A stretch of 64,000 nucleotides of DNA from Nitrososphaeria archaeon (GCA_029776065.1 JARVJP010000006.1:62001-126000); one strand, 5' to 3'. Counted from the first letter of the stretch, positions 44,356-53,802 are shown. The notes: a model not told the origin generated them from the letters alone. A program made the numbers and translations.

Positions 44356-44781
44356 ATGTATCAGCGGAAACATGTGCTGTTCGTTTGTGTCGGCAACTCG
44401 GGTAGAAGCCAAATAGCGGAAGCACTTTTCAACTCGAGAGCTCCTGAAGGCTATGTGGCCATAAGCGCTGGAACGGAGCCAGCGAAAGAGGTAAATCCAG
44501 TTGTAGTTCAAGCTATGAGAGAGAAAGGTTTCGATCTGTCGGCTGAGAAACCAAAGGCTATTGAGTACTGGATGTATAAGGAGGCGGATAAGATCATTCT
44601 TATGGGTTGTAGCGAGAGCTCGTGCCCAGCAACCTTTCTCACTAAAGTCGAGGACTGGAAGATAGAGGATGTTAAAGGAAAACCGATCGAAGATGTTAGG
44701 AGGATAATTAGGACGATAGAGAAAAAAGTTGACGCTTTAGTTGAGCAATTAGCAGCGCTTCAAAGTAAAAAGGATAAATAG
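44356..44781 (+). CDS. ArsC-like arsenate reductase / low-molecular-weight protein tyrosine phosphatase
   Basis: 141 residues. The catalytic P-loop is CVGNSGR (Cys11, C-x5-R) directly after strand VLFV, followed by SQIAEALFNSRAPEG and the AISAGTEPA loop. GCSESSC supplies two further cysteines in the position of the thioredoxin-linked ArsC redox cascade, and VEDWKIEDVKGKPIEDVRRI carries the general-acid region and the ArsC C-terminal helix. This fits arsenate reductase better than a plain phosphatase. A good ribosome site (AGGAGAA) sits 8 nt upstream of the ATG. No arsenite pump gene is nearby. Confidence 0.85.
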   Translation: MYQRKHVLFVCVGNSGRSQIAEALFNSRAPEGYVAISAGTEPAKEVNPVVVQAMREKGFDLSAEKPKAIEYWMYKEADKIILMGCSESSCPATFLTKVEDWKIEDVKGKPIEDVRRIIRTIEKKVDALVEQLAALQSKKDK

Positions 44782-44802
44782 AAGGTAGCATAAGAAAAAG
44801 CT

Positions 44803-45606
44803 ATGGTTAATAATACCATTTTACAGATAGGGACGATCGAGGTTGCGTTCTACCTAATAATACTTCTCATATTTATCGTTTGGCTTATTACGTCGATGAT
44901 TCGAATAATCAGGGAGTATGAGCGAGTCGTCATATTCCGATTAGGCAGGTTGTTAGGCGCCAAAGGCCCAGGTGTAGTCTTCTTGATACCTTTCCTTGAT
45001 AGGCCGAAGATCGTTGACCTTAGGCTAGTAACCTTCGACGTACCAAAGCAGAGAATAATAACTGAAGACAACGTGACAGTGGATGTAGACGCGGTAGTCT
45101 ACTTCAGAGTTGCTGACGCAGTCAACGCGATCTTGAAGGTTAAAGAGTATACCCTTGCAACAAGCTTACTCGCGCAAACCACCTTGAGAGATGTCATAGG
45201 GCAGGTAGAATTCGACGAACTTCTAACGAAAAGAGACGAATTGAATAAGAAATTACAAACGATTCTTGACGAGATAACAGGGAACTGGGGCATCAAAGTC
45301 ACAGCAGTAGCGATCCGTGACGCAGCAATACCAGAGAGCATGCAAAGGGCTATCGCAAAGCAGGCTGAAGCAGAACGTGAAAAGAGGAGCAGAATCATCA
45401 TGGCAGAGGGAGAGCTATTAGCGGCGCAGAAGATGTCCGAGGCCGCAGAATCGTATGCTAAAAACCCTGCTGCAATGAGACTTCGTGAGCTACAGACTTG
45501 GACAGAGATCGCTCGAGAAAAGAATTTAATAGTTGTGACCGAGGGAAACATCGCTCAGGCGTTAACCGGAGTCGCACTAGCTAAGCAGGCTAAAGCAGAA
45601 AAATAG
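44803..45606 (+). CDS. stomatin/slipin (SPFH/Band 7 membrane scaffold protein)
   Basis: 267 residues: an N-terminal membrane segment (about 14-35), then the SPFH domain with EYERVVIFRLGRLLGAKGPG, RLVTFDVPKQRIITEDNVTV and the VTAVAIRDAAIPESMQRAIAKQAEAEREKR helix, and a coiled coil. It scaffolds membrane microdomains; in Pyrococcus the partner membrane protease is encoded next to it. Here the NfeD/ClpP-class protease gene lies 4.6 kb away at 50227, separated by the broken ABC ATPase, VapBC and a secreted protease. 21 nt after the ArsC-like gene. Confidence 0.93.
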   Translation: MVNNTILQIGTIEVAFYLIILLIFIVWLITSMIRIIREYERVVIFRLGRLLGAKGPGVVFLIPFLDRPKIVDLRLVTFDVPKQRIITEDNVTVDVDAVVYFRVADAVNAILKVKEYTLATSLLAQTTLRDVIGQVEFDELLTKRDELNKKLQTILDEITGNWGIKVTAVAIRDAAIPESMQRAIAKQAEAEREKRSRIIMAEGELLAAQKMSEAAESYAKNPAAMRLRELQTWTEIAREKNLIVVTEGNIAQALTGVALAKQAKAEK

Positions 45607-45722
45607 TTAAATGTCTTTAGTACCGGCTACAAGTGCTATAAATAGAAATTTAGCAAACGCCATATTTTTTAATTAGTTTACTCTAAGATTTATCCTTCTT
45701 GTGGAACGTAATGTACGCTAGG

Positions 45723-46615
45723 TCAACTAGTTAGACGCCAATCAGTTATTAGTCTAGAGTTATCATCGAAAAAGTATGCTTTCTTTATCTTGACTAATAC
45801 GTCGTCTCCTGACTTTAGTGGGCTTTCGGGTTCAACTTTGACTTTTGCCAAGGTCTCTTTAAACTTTAGGCTCAAAATAGTTTCACCTCCCCTTAATTCC
45901 CTTGTGTAGATGCTCGTTTTAATACCCATAGCTTTATTTGATTTTGTAACTAAGAAATCTTCAGGCCTAACACCAAGGATTATATTTTGCCCAATCAAAT
46001 TATCAGGCACAGTCACAGAAGATGGAATTACGTAGGAAAAATCTTCTCCTTCAAATAGATATTGATTTTGAGTATCTTTAGCAATCTTCCCTTTGAAGAA
46101 ATTGATCGAAGGACTTCCAACAAAGCTCGCAACAAACATATCCACTGTATTATTATAGATATTTAAAGGTGTATCGTACTGAACAATTCGTCCTTTATTC
46201 ATTAACGCGATCTTATTCGATAAAGTCATTGCTTCTATCTGATCATGTGTCACATAGATAAAGGTGGTTTGTACTTTTTCATGTATCTTTATCAATTCGG
46301 AGCGCATTTCTTCTCTTAACTTAGCGTCGATATTACTAAGTGGTTCGTCAAGTAAAAAAACGGTTGGCTGTCTAACTAATGCTCTAGCAAGAGCGACCCT
46401 TTGTTCCCCCCCCCCCCACTTAGTTCTGCAGGCATCCTTTCCAAAAGGTGTTCTATTTTTAAAAGTTCTGCATTTCTCTTCACTAATTCTCTAATCTCTG
46501 CCTCAGGCATCTTCTTTACTCTTAAATTGAACGCAATATTATCATGCGCGTCCATATGTGGGTAGAGGGCATAGTCTTGGAAGACCATAGCGCCAATCTT
46601 CATTTCTCTTATTGT
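45723..46615 (-). pseudogene. sugar ABC transporter ATPase (MalK/UgpC-like), 5'-truncated and frameshifted
   Basis: The protein is readable from REMKIGAMVFQDYALYPHMDAHDNIAFNLR (Q-loop) through MPAELSGG (signature), then LLDEPLSNIDAKLREE (Walker B), TFIYVTHDQIEAMTLS (switch His) and a TOBE-like regulatory domain to the end at 45723. The first 70 or so residues with Walker A are missing: a TAA at 46616-46618 closes the frame a few codons before the Q-loop. A run of 12 G (complement of 46406-46417) in the signature puts the two halves out of frame; with 10 G it would read SGGGEQRVALARAL. No permease or binding-protein gene is left nearby. A dead remnant. Confidence 0.88.
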
Positions 46616-46618
46616 TTA

Positions 46619-46992
46619 GTAGGGCTCAACAAATAATTAAAGTTTTAACTAGATGGATCAAGTATTAAGACAAATAGATAATATAATCTTTTAATAAAAC
46701 TGTTAGTTAAAGACAGCTTAGTATAAGGCTTCATTCTATCAATTCTGTCAAATAAGTAGCGCATATATGGTTATACAATTAAATGATGAACTTTCCAAAA
46801 AAGCAACGGAGAACCACTTAAAATGTATGGGATAAAAGAATACACCGTACTTGAATAACCGGAAGTGTCAGATGCAAAAGACTTTAAAATGAGAAGAAGA
46901 TAATAAAGTTTCAGATCTTATAAATTTAACTGATTTTATCAAACTAGTCAGATAAACATTTATAATCCAGCATTTTAAACATTATTCAGTAT
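46619..46992. other. 374-nt A/T-rich stretch, no intact gene
   Basis: No convincing open frame. Around 46768-46900 on the plus strand short frames such as VIQLNDELSKKATENHLK and MYGIKEYTVLE look like scraps of a small coding sequence interrupted by stops. The right end carries the promoter of VapBC. Confidence 0.4.
46957..46968 (+). promoter_or_regulatory. TATA box for the VapBC operon
   Basis: CATTTATAATCC about 30 nt upstream of the ATG at 46993, the spacing expected for a leaderless archaeal transcript. Toxin-antitoxin promoters are usually autoregulated by the antitoxin. Confidence 0.55.
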
Positions 46993-47235
46993 ATGTCTTT
47001 GACCATCGAAAGTCGCATAGGCAAAAAGCATACGATATACCTTCCAAAACCTATAGTGGATGCTCTAAACTTAAAAGAAGGTGAGATGATCCTCGTAAGT
47101 GTCGATAAAAATTCTATAGTTATTGAAATTATAAGGGATCCCATCGAACTAGCGTTGTCAGGTAAAAAATTTGCCTCAATAGAACCCAAACAAATAGAGG
47201 AGGTTAGCCTTGAAGAACAGAAAAAATACACGTAA
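46993..47235 (+). CDS. AbrB/SpoVT-type antitoxin (VapB-like)
   Basis: 80 residues. The N-terminal half is a swapped-hairpin DNA-binding domain: ESRIGKKHTIYLPKPIVDALNLKEGEMILV, the AbrB/MazE pattern. The C-terminal half (ALSGKKFASIEPKQIEEVSLEEQKK) is the acidic tail that wraps the toxin. Overlaps the toxin gene by 26 nt. Confidence 0.85.
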   Translation: MSLTIESRIGKKHTIYLPKPIVDALNLKEGEMILVSVDKNSIVIEIIRDPIELALSGKKFASIEPKQIEEVSLEEQKKYT

Positions 47236-47668
47236 ATTACTACTGGATACTTCATTCTTATTACCTACCTTTGGCATAGAAGTAGGAAATGAAGTACTTG
47301 AATGCTTAGCAAAACTTGCTGAAACAGAAACTGAAATCTACTATTCCAACTTTAGCGTATTAGAATCCCTATGGATTGCCACAAAATATTTGAATAACCA
47401 ACAATTTGATGAACAAAGATTTGATCTCGGACTAAAAAGTTTAATAGAAAGTCAAAGATATAAGTTGATCAAAGAAGATTCTAAAGTTTTTGAATACGCT
47501 CTAAAATTATATAGATTAGGCCATAAGGATATGATAGACAATATCCTCTACTCTAATTCAATACGATTCGATAATAATTTTATGACAGTGGACGAAGAAC
47601 TTAGAAAATTTATTCAAAATAGAAAATTAAACGATACACTTGTATTTCCCAAGGAAATTTTAAAATAA
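47210..47668 (+). CDS. PIN-domain ribonuclease (VapC-like toxin)
   Basis: 152 residues. The acidic active-site set is visible: LLLDTSFLLP (first Asp), SVLESLWIA (Glu), RLGHKDMIDNIL (Asp pair) and NNFMTVDEEL (last Asp). PIN toxins cut tRNA or rRNA with Mg2+ or Mn2+. Starts at a TTG inside the antitoxin gene, so the two are coupled. Slightly longer than the usual 130 residues. Confidence 0.83.
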   Translation: MKNRKNTRKLLLDTSFLLPTFGIEVGNEVLECLAKLAETETEIYYSNFSVLESLWIATKYLNNQQFDEQRFDLGLKSLIESQRYKLIKEDSKVFEYALKLYRLGHKDMIDNILYSNSIRFDNNFMTVDEELRKFIQNRKLNDTLVFPKEILK

Positions 47669-48171
47669 TATCAAGAAACCATATTCGCCCTTATTAAGTT
47701 TCTCTGTTATGCTTAGAATGCGAGTTAAGTAATCCACGCCTTAAATACCCCCTCAATAGAAAATTAAATATAAAAATTCTTTAAGGTATTGATATACATT
47801 ATTGAAGCATTTTAAAATGGAATTATGATTACTAATAAGTGGATAAAAAGGATGTGTACACTTTCAGAAGATGAAAACTTATTTTCTTGATAAATTCTTT
47901 CAAACCACTTTTTTTATCCTTGAAAGATTGTAGGGTATTTTAAATGTTGTTATATTAAAAAACGATTTTTTATTTTATACATATTAATCTTTTCTCTTCT
48001 AACAACACACTTTCCTATGGAGAAATAATAAACATAGAATTTTAAATTTAAAGTAGACTCAAATGATAGATCGTATTACATCCACAGCACCAATTTTCAT
48101 TGTCTTATTGCATAGTAGAATTTAGTAAATAAAAGATTTAATAAAAAAGGGGGGAAAGGGTGTTTATTACC
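47669..48171. other. 503-nt A/T-rich stretch without a gene
   Basis: Very A/T-rich, with only short frames on both strands. It separates the VapBC pair from the convergent protease gene. The right end holds the protease terminator. Confidence 0.5.
48142..48157 (-). terminator. C/T-rich terminator of the secreted protease gene
   Basis: On the minus strand CCCTTTCCCCCCTTTTTT lies about 15-30 nt after the TAA stop, an oligo-T terminator of the archaeal kind. Confidence 0.5.
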
Positions 48172-50034
48172 TTAAGAACTTAAGAGAGGGTCAAATAAGG
48201 TTATTGTAGGCCCTTTATATGATGATTGCCAGTTACTCGATTCTAATGGGATGTGTAGCTTTAAAGCTGCATCGACGATCTTATCGTATACTAACTTCAT
48301 CTTTGTTACTGAACCATAATAATTCATATCTTGGTAGTCTTCTAATGCTGAAGTAGCTTTATCGTCAGCCCACTGTATCATACTAGCCACTTTGCCTGAA
48401 TTTGGATTCTTAGATATCATGGCTAATATTTTATTGGCGTAGTTTAGATATGTTATTGTCATGTATCTGTACATAGAGTCTTTATTGAAAACCCCAAAGT
48501 GATATGTTATGTCGTGGTAGTTCATTACTGTGTAGCTGTGGTCTCCGACCCATGCAGCCTGACCTAATGCTGATTCAGCTTCGCCGTATACTGGGTCATA
48601 GCCATCATGAGGATGGGACATACCTAGATGGTGTCCTGTTTCATGGATTGTGGTTAACGTATAACCATACCCCACATTAGCCCAATATGGTGTATTGAAT
48701 ACTTGGACATATTCTTGAGTACCATCTAACCAGTTATCGTCAGCGAATCCTCCGAGACCGAACTGGACACCCATTTGTTCATCATCCACTGCGTAAGCGA
48801 ATATTGGGACACTATAGTCTGCCTGAGAGCCTTCAACTGTTGTTAAGAATTTGAAGAGTTGGTCCTTGTAGTATAAGTGGAAATCAATGCCGTAGGATGC
48901 AGCCCACCAATATGGCGATTTACGCCCAAATATTGAATATGGATTGCCAGATGCGAAGTTTGCAAAGGCTTTGTTTAGTACAGGATATTTCATGAGCTGG
49001 CGATCTTGGAATGAAACAGAAAAGTCTAAATATGGTTCGAAGTCTTCATAAGATTCTTCTACAATGCTAGGGTTAAACCAGTCTGATCCGATATACATGG
49101 AAGAATTCTCGAACATATTTACATCAAATTGTATATGCTGAGGGAGAAGTGGTGGTTGTAAGTATGTTGGGTATAATGGTGAAGGTGTGAACAACATGTC
49201 AACTCCTACGAACCTAGCGATCTTCGCCAGTCTTTCAGTTAGATCAGTCCGATACCCACCATATACATCAAATTCCCAGATCGGTCTGACCCCTGACTCG
49301 TAAGTTTTTGTAGAGGTTTCGAATAGGAATCTATCCGGACCTGCTGAAAGGTCTAGGAACCATGTTCGCCCAAACTGGCCTCCCCAACCAGTCATCTGTC
49401 TGGAACCATATGCCCCGAATACAACACCTGTGTCGGGGTCAGGTTCATCAACAAACCAATAGCTATGCGGGAAGTAGTTGTCAAGACCGTTGATGAAGAA
49501 GATTGTATACTGGTTTACTGCGTCGATCCCTAAACTATCAGCGTTCTCCTCAAGCCATAACTCTACGGATGGTGCGTCTACATAATAATTACTTCCTTCG
49601 ATCGTAAAACCAGCTCTTTCTTCCGTTGAAAGACCATTGTACCAAATCTGGCGAGAATAGAGAGGACCTTCAATACTCACAGTTGGGATGTATTCAAAAA
49701 GGTTTTCAGCGAAAGATGTTGGAGCAAACACCAAGTTATAGTCAAAATTGAAAACTAGTCCCAAAGGTTCTGTGACACCGTACCATGACCTAGATCTTAT
49801 AATTGTAGAATAGTCCGGGAGCTGCCAGCTTAAGAAAACACTTTCATCTATCCACGAAGGGTCAAAGCCGACAAACACGACGTTGATTTGTAGATCTTGC
49901 TCTATTGTCGCAGGAATACCCGGAGTTAATGTTGTAAGGCTACTTGCTTGCACAGGGAAGAAACCAAGGTTCAAAGAGAAAGTTAGTATCAATATGATTA
50001 GAGTAACAGTCACATGTTTAATCTTCTTTTCCAT
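48172..50034 (-). CDS. secreted metzincin-type zinc metalloprotease
   Basis: 620 residues from the ATG at 50034, which has AGAGGT 7 nt upstream and begins directly with a signal peptide (KKIKHVTVTLIILILTFSLN, then GFFPVQASS). The zinc motif HETGHHLGMSH (His464, His468, His474; HExxHxxGxxH) is followed about 30 residues on by SYTVMNY, a metzincin Met-turn (Met504). The large N-terminal part (about 40-450) is not a domain I recognise. No anchor is seen, so it is probably released or held by a partner. It could digest proteins outside the cell, feeding the peptide importer at the start of the window; that link is inference. Confidence 0.83.
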   Translation of the reverse strand: MEKKIKHVTVTLIILILTFSLNLGFFPVQASSLTTLTPGIPATIEQDLQINVVFVGFDPSWIDESVFLSWQLPDYSTIIRSRSWYGVTEPLGLVFNFDYNLVFAPTSFAENLFEYIPTVSIEGPLYSRQIWYNGLSTEERAGFTIEGSNYYVDAPSVELWLEENADSLGIDAVNQYTIFFINGLDNYFPHSYWFVDEPDPDTGVVFGAYGSRQMTGWGGQFGRTWFLDLSAGPDRFLFETSTKTYESGVRPIWEFDVYGGYRTDLTERLAKIARFVGVDMLFTPSPLYPTYLQPPLLPQHIQFDVNMFENSSMYIGSDWFNPSIVEESYEDFEPYLDFSVSFQDRQLMKYPVLNKAFANFASGNPYSIFGRKSPYWWAASYGIDFHLYYKDQLFKFLTTVEGSQADYSVPIFAYAVDDEQMGVQFGLGGFADDNWLDGTQEYVQVFNTPYWANVGYGYTLTTIHETGHHLGMSHPHDGYDPVYGEAESALGQAAWVGDHSYTVMNYHDITYHFGVFNKDSMYRYMTITYLNYANKILAMISKNPNSGKVASMIQWADDKATSALEDYQDMNYYGSVTKMKLVYDKIVDAALKLHIPLESSNWQSSYKGPTITLFDPLLSS

Positions 50035-50188
50035 GTTTTTACCTCTAGTTAAGGAATGTGCCAAATCTATTTAAAGTTTCAGAAGAATTTTAACCTATAA
50101 TATGCAGATCTTTAATTAAAATTACCATTTCAAGAATTATCTGCGAAGTAAAAAATTGGTATTTAAAGATTTTAATAGCACAGAGAAG

Positions 50189-50200
50189 CCTTAAATAAAT
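50189..50200 (+). promoter_or_regulatory. TATA box for the NfeD-like protease gene
   Basis: CCTTAAATAAAT about 30-33 nt upstream of the ATG at 50227. Confidence 0.45.
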
Positions 50201-50226
50201 GAATCAAGTCATTATAATATCGATCT

Positions 50227-51534
50227 ATGAGCAAGACGAGTCTCTACTTAATGTTGACATGTATCGCTTTAGCCTTTGCTCTATTAATCCCACAAGCTTA
50301 CACCGAGTCTAGTGAGACTGTGATCGTTTACACCGATGTCTCAGGATATATTTCGGTTGCAACTGTAGAACAAATAAAGAATGTGATATCGTATGCTGAA
50401 AATATCAGGGCGAAGGCTGTTATTCTAAGAATGAACACTTTGGGCGGATCTGCAGACGCGATGCTTCAAATAACGGATGCGATCCTTCTATCCGAAGTCC
50501 CTGTGATAGGGTACGTTCACCCACATGCGGCTCAAGCACTTTCAGCCGGCACCTACATCCTCATGGCAACGGATTACGCGGTTATGGCCCCTTATGCTAC
50601 AATCGGATCAGCTCAACCCGTTTTAGGCTCTGAGCCAACTCGTGAACCAAAGTATGTGAACTTCTACAAGGAGAAGATGATTTCATATGCAGCTATACAT
50701 GGAAGAAATCAGACGGCTGCAGAGCATTTTGTCACAGAGAACTTAAATGTAGACGCGTATGAAGCTAAGAGATTAAATGTAATTGAAGCGGTAGAGGGCG
50801 ATATAGATCAACTCCTATTGAACGCAAATGGTAAGGGTGTGAAAAGGTTCGATAGAACCTTCATCTTGGAAACAGCTAATGCTAAACTAGTTTATTTCGA
50901 GAAGGCGATCAGCGTTCAAATCCTAGGTTACGTTACCGACCCAGTTGTTTCGAGCCTACTGTTGTCGATAGGGATTATGGGCATTCTGATAGGGCTATCG
51001 ACCCCTGGGATAGGCGCGGAGGTTGTCGGCGCAATAATGTTACTTCTCGGGTTGATTGGATTCGGGCTCAACTTAAACCTTGTCTCAGGGATCCTCGTCA
51101 TAATGGGCATGGTTTTATTTGTCGTCGAACTGAAAAAGGGTGCTCACGGGGTTGCGGCGATACTAGGGACAATTGCGATTACACTTGGTTTTGCCTTGAC
51201 GATTTCTAACCCGTTCTACCCTACTCTAATACAGTCGGAGTGGGTTGTGAAGACACTTTTTATTGTGGTGTCTGCCACTGGGACGATAGGGTTGATTCTT
51301 ACATTCATTATTGTCAAGGCCATAGCTAACATTCTCAGGAGAAAGCCTGTGGAATGGCTTCCCTCAGGAGAAGGAAAGGCGCTAGACGACATTAGCCCAG
51401 ATAAGGTAGGGTTTATTCTGATAGGTGGGGAATATTGGCAGGCGACAAGTGATGAGGATATTAAAAGTGGAGATGTTGTGGTCGTTACTGGCAGGAGGGA
51501 ACGTATCTTACAGGTTAAGAAGAAGGTTGGTTAA
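50227..51534 (+). CDS. NfeD-like membrane serine protease (ClpP class)
   Basis: 435 residues. Signal peptide at 1-25, then a ClpP/SppA-like protease domain: RMNTLGGSADAMLQI, the nucleophile strand ALSAGTYILMATDYAVMAP (Ser before AG) and the general-base Lys in EPKYVNFYKEK, matching from memory the Ser/Lys dyad of P. horikoshii PH1510. Four or five membrane helices follow (about 235-375), then the soluble OB-fold NfeD domain (GKALDDISPDKVGFIL). Known partners are stomatins, whose C-terminus this class cuts; the stomatin gene here is at 44803 on the same strand. Full length for the family. Confidence 0.92.
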   Translation: MSKTSLYLMLTCIALAFALLIPQAYTESSETVIVYTDVSGYISVATVEQIKNVISYAENIRAKAVILRMNTLGGSADAMLQITDAILLSEVPVIGYVHPHAAQALSAGTYILMATDYAVMAPYATIGSAQPVLGSEPTREPKYVNFYKEKMISYAAIHGRNQTAAEHFVTENLNVDAYEAKRLNVIEAVEGDIDQLLLNANGKGVKRFDRTFILETANAKLVYFEKAISVQILGYVTDPVVSSLLLSIGIMGILIGLSTPGIGAEVVGAIMLLLGLIGFGLNLNLVSGILVIMGMVLFVVELKKGAHGVAAILGTIAITLGFALTISNPFYPTLIQSEWVVKTLFIVVSATGTIGLILTFIIVKAIANILRRKPVEWLPSGEGKALDDISPDKVGFILIGGEYWQATSDEDIKSGDVVVVTGRRERILQVKKKVG

Positions 51535-52880
51535 GGGAGCACGATTAAGAAGGAGAGGTCGTTGACGTTTGTCCCCGTTGGGCCTGTTATTATCAAGCCT
51601 CCAACTTGTTTGAAGAAGGTGTTTGAATCATTATCTTCAAGGTATTTGTTTGGATAAAGCCCCTTCTCCAATGCTCTTTGGAAAGTGGTGCCGTCTACGA
51701 TCGCACCTGCTGCATCACTATTACCATCCACACCGTCACTTCCAAACGAGACAAACTTAACATTTTGTAGGCCCTTGATGGCGATCAAGGTAGAAAGCGC
51801 TACTTCTTGGTTTCTTCCACCCCTACCCTTTCCTCTGAGGGTGACGGTCGTTTCTCCTCCAAAGAAGACAGAGCAAGGAGGCTTTAATGGTAGATGTTCT
51901 CTTACAATCTGTTTTGCTATTGCAGCGATGACCTTGCCGACTTCCCTCGCTTCCCCCTCGAGGTAGGAGGTTAGTATCATAGCCTTTAGCCCAGCTGACT
52001 CAGCCTTCTTCGCCATCGAAGTCAAAGCCTTCATGTTGTTTGCAACGACCATGTTTGTCACATTCTCGAATATCTTGTCATTCGGTTTAGGTGTTTCAGC
52101 CACTCTCCCTTCTAGCCCTAGATGTGTTCTATTCAGTATATTGTTAGGCACATTCTCTAGAATTTGGTACCTCTCGAATACGTTCAATACTTCTTTGAAA
52201 GTTGTCGGGTCAGGAGCCGTTGGACCTGATGCTATAGAACTAGGATCATCTCCTACAACATCAGATAAGATCAGGCTTAGGACATGAGCAGGATAGATCA
52301 GTTTTGCCAACTGACCACCTTTCACTGCGGAGATATGTTTTCTGATGCAATTGATCTCTTGTATCGTGGGACCTGCTGCGAGTAAGATTCTTGTCATTTC
52401 TTGCTTGTCTCGTAGTGTTATCCCCTCAGCGGGGAGGGTGAACAAAGCTGAGCCACCACCAGATACCAAGCAAACAACTAAATCTTTCTTGGATAGTTGT
52501 TCGACATATGAAAGAACCTTTCTGACCGATCTTACGTTGAGCTCTGTAGGCACAGGGTGCGTGCCTTCGAGTACCTCGATCTTCTTTAAAGCAGAGCTCT
52601 TCACCGAACCATGTGGCACGATGATCGCACCACCAGAGATTCTTTCGATTAAGGATTCTTCGCACGCTAAAGCCATATTGTAACTTGCTTTCCCAAAGCC
52701 TATGACTACAATGTTGCTATATTTCTCTATCTGTTTGGAGACCTTTGATAACGTCTGTAGGACAGAAAGGTAGGGGTTAGACGCCTCAAGCCCTTCCTTT
52801 ACGATTTCCAATGAAAGCTTGTTTATGGGGTCTGTGGCGAGCTCTGACCAGTTTAAGACCTTATAGCCCATCTTGATCAC
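51531..52880 (-). CDS. glycerate 2-kinase (GckA/MOFRL family)
   Basis: 449 residues. Family phrases: VIGFGKASYNMA, GTHPVPTELN, CLVSGGGSALFTLPAEGITL, ILSDVVGDDPSSIASGPTAPDPTTF and the C-terminal MOFRL part FFGGETTVTLRGKGRGGRNQEVALS, then FGSDGVDGNSDAAGAI. Phosphorylates D-glycerate to 2-phosphoglycerate with ATP. Starts at a GTG overlapping the stop of the upstream TIM-barrel gene; an ATG lies three codons in. Ends overlapping the NfeD gene stop by 4 nt (convergent). Confidence 0.93.
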   Translation of the reverse strand: MIKMGYKVLNWSELATDPINKLSLEIVKEGLEASNPYLSVLQTLSKVSKQIEKYSNIVVIGFGKASYNMALACEESLIERISGGAIIVPHGSVKSSALKKIEVLEGTHPVPTELNVRSVRKVLSYVEQLSKKDLVVCLVSGGGSALFTLPAEGITLRDKQEMTRILLAAGPTIQEINCIRKHISAVKGGQLAKLIYPAHVLSLILSDVVGDDPSSIASGPTAPDPTTFKEVLNVFERYQILENVPNNILNRTHLGLEGRVAETPKPNDKIFENVTNMVVANNMKALTSMAKKAESAGLKAMILTSYLEGEAREVGKVIAAIAKQIVREHLPLKPPCSVFFGGETTVTLRGKGRGGRNQEVALSTLIAIKGLQNVKFVSFGSDGVDGNSDAAGAIVDGTTFQRALEKGLYPNKYLEDNDSNTFFKQVGGLIITGPTGTNVNDLSFLIVLP

Positions 52881-53710
52881 ATGGTGACTCTCTTAAGGAG
52901 ACCTATTGAAGCTATAGCCGCATCGTTTTGCGAAGGCTTTGGCAAACATTCTGTAGTCAGCCATCCCCTATAATCTATCTTCCTAAGTGTGCGTATTATT
53001 TCTGCGAAGTCGAGGTGGCCGTATCCAAGGGGCCATCTGTTACTGTCGGATACCTTTATGTGCCATATCTTGTCCTTAGCTGATTCTATAGGTTCTCTTA
53101 AGTTCCGTTCCTCTATATTCATGTGAAAGGTGTTCGGGGCTATACCAATGTTCTCCAAGTTCATCTTCTTTATAATTTCATAAGCATCAGATATCGTGTT
53201 AATGTAGCTCGTCTCATACCTATTTATTGGCTCTATGAGAACCTTCACATTCAAGTCCCTTGCGTTCTTGTCCAATATTTTCAATGATGCTTGCATCCAA
53301 ATCATTGACTTTTCATCGCCAGCGATTCTTCCCCTCAGAAGACCGATCATAAGAGGGGCTTCTAAAGTATTTGAGACAGAGAGACCCGCTATTGCTATGT
53401 TTAATGCCCTAGCCCTTATAGCGGCATTGTTACTGATTAGTGAGTAATCTAAAAGAGTGTTGTAGTGGCATGTGGTGATGTCGGATACTTCCATCTGATA
53501 ACTTGAAAGTATTTCCTTTCCTTTGTTCACTAAGAGGTCCATATTGAACATTAAAGGAAGAGATACGCCATTATACCCAATTTCTTTTAGAAAGGAAATC
53601 GCGTTCTCAAACACTTTTGCATCTTCTATTTCCTTGAAGATGTTCTTTAAGCAGTAACCATAAGACTCGGAGATCGTAATGCTAAACTTGTACAAGAGTA
53701 ACCAAAACAT
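52877..53710 (-). CDS. sugar phosphate isomerase/epimerase (TIM barrel, possible hydroxypyruvate isomerase-like)
   Basis: 277 residues of the xylose isomerase-like family. Metal-site residues in order: VLIEPINRYETS (Glu), IGIAPNTFHMNIEE (the usual Asp-x-x-His region, with Asn in place of Asp), IWHIKVSDSNRWPLGYGHLDF (His, Asp) and WLTTECLP (Glu). Translationally coupled to glycerate 2-kinase (4-nt overlap), which points to a C3 substrate such as hydroxypyruvate or tartronate semialdehyde, or to a sugar whose breakdown yields glycerate. The start may lie five codons later (TTG before KFSITI), as family members begin there. Confidence 0.8.
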   Translation of the reverse strand: MFWLLLYKFSITISESYGYCLKNIFKEIEDAKVFENAISFLKEIGYNGVSLPLMFNMDLLVNKGKEILSSYQMEVSDITTCHYNTLLDYSLISNNAAIRARALNIAIAGLSVSNTLEAPLMIGLLRGRIAGDEKSMIWMQASLKILDKNARDLNVKVLIEPINRYETSYINTISDAYEIIKKMNLENIGIAPNTFHMNIEERNLREPIESAKDKIWHIKVSDSNRWPLGYGHLDFAEIIRTLRKIDYRGWLTTECLPKPSQNDAAIASIGLLKRVTM

Positions 53711-53802
53711 ATGGGTCCACCATGAATATAAATATTAAAAATTTGGAATAGACACTTCAACACCAGTTGCCTTTTCATGAAACCAAAAAAATAACCAGTT
53801 TA

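Noticed and set aside
43918-44511. 197-codon minus-strand frame across the aminotransferase/ArsC junction
   Set aside because: Both genes on the plus strand are clear family members, and the antisense translation has no family features.
46406-46417. 12-base homopolymer as a phase-variation switch
   Set aside because: The gene also lacks its 5' end with Walker A, so switching the tract would not give a working ATPase.
46768-46900. Short frames resembling an antitoxin
   Set aside because: Stops interrupt every reading; too little remains to call a gene.
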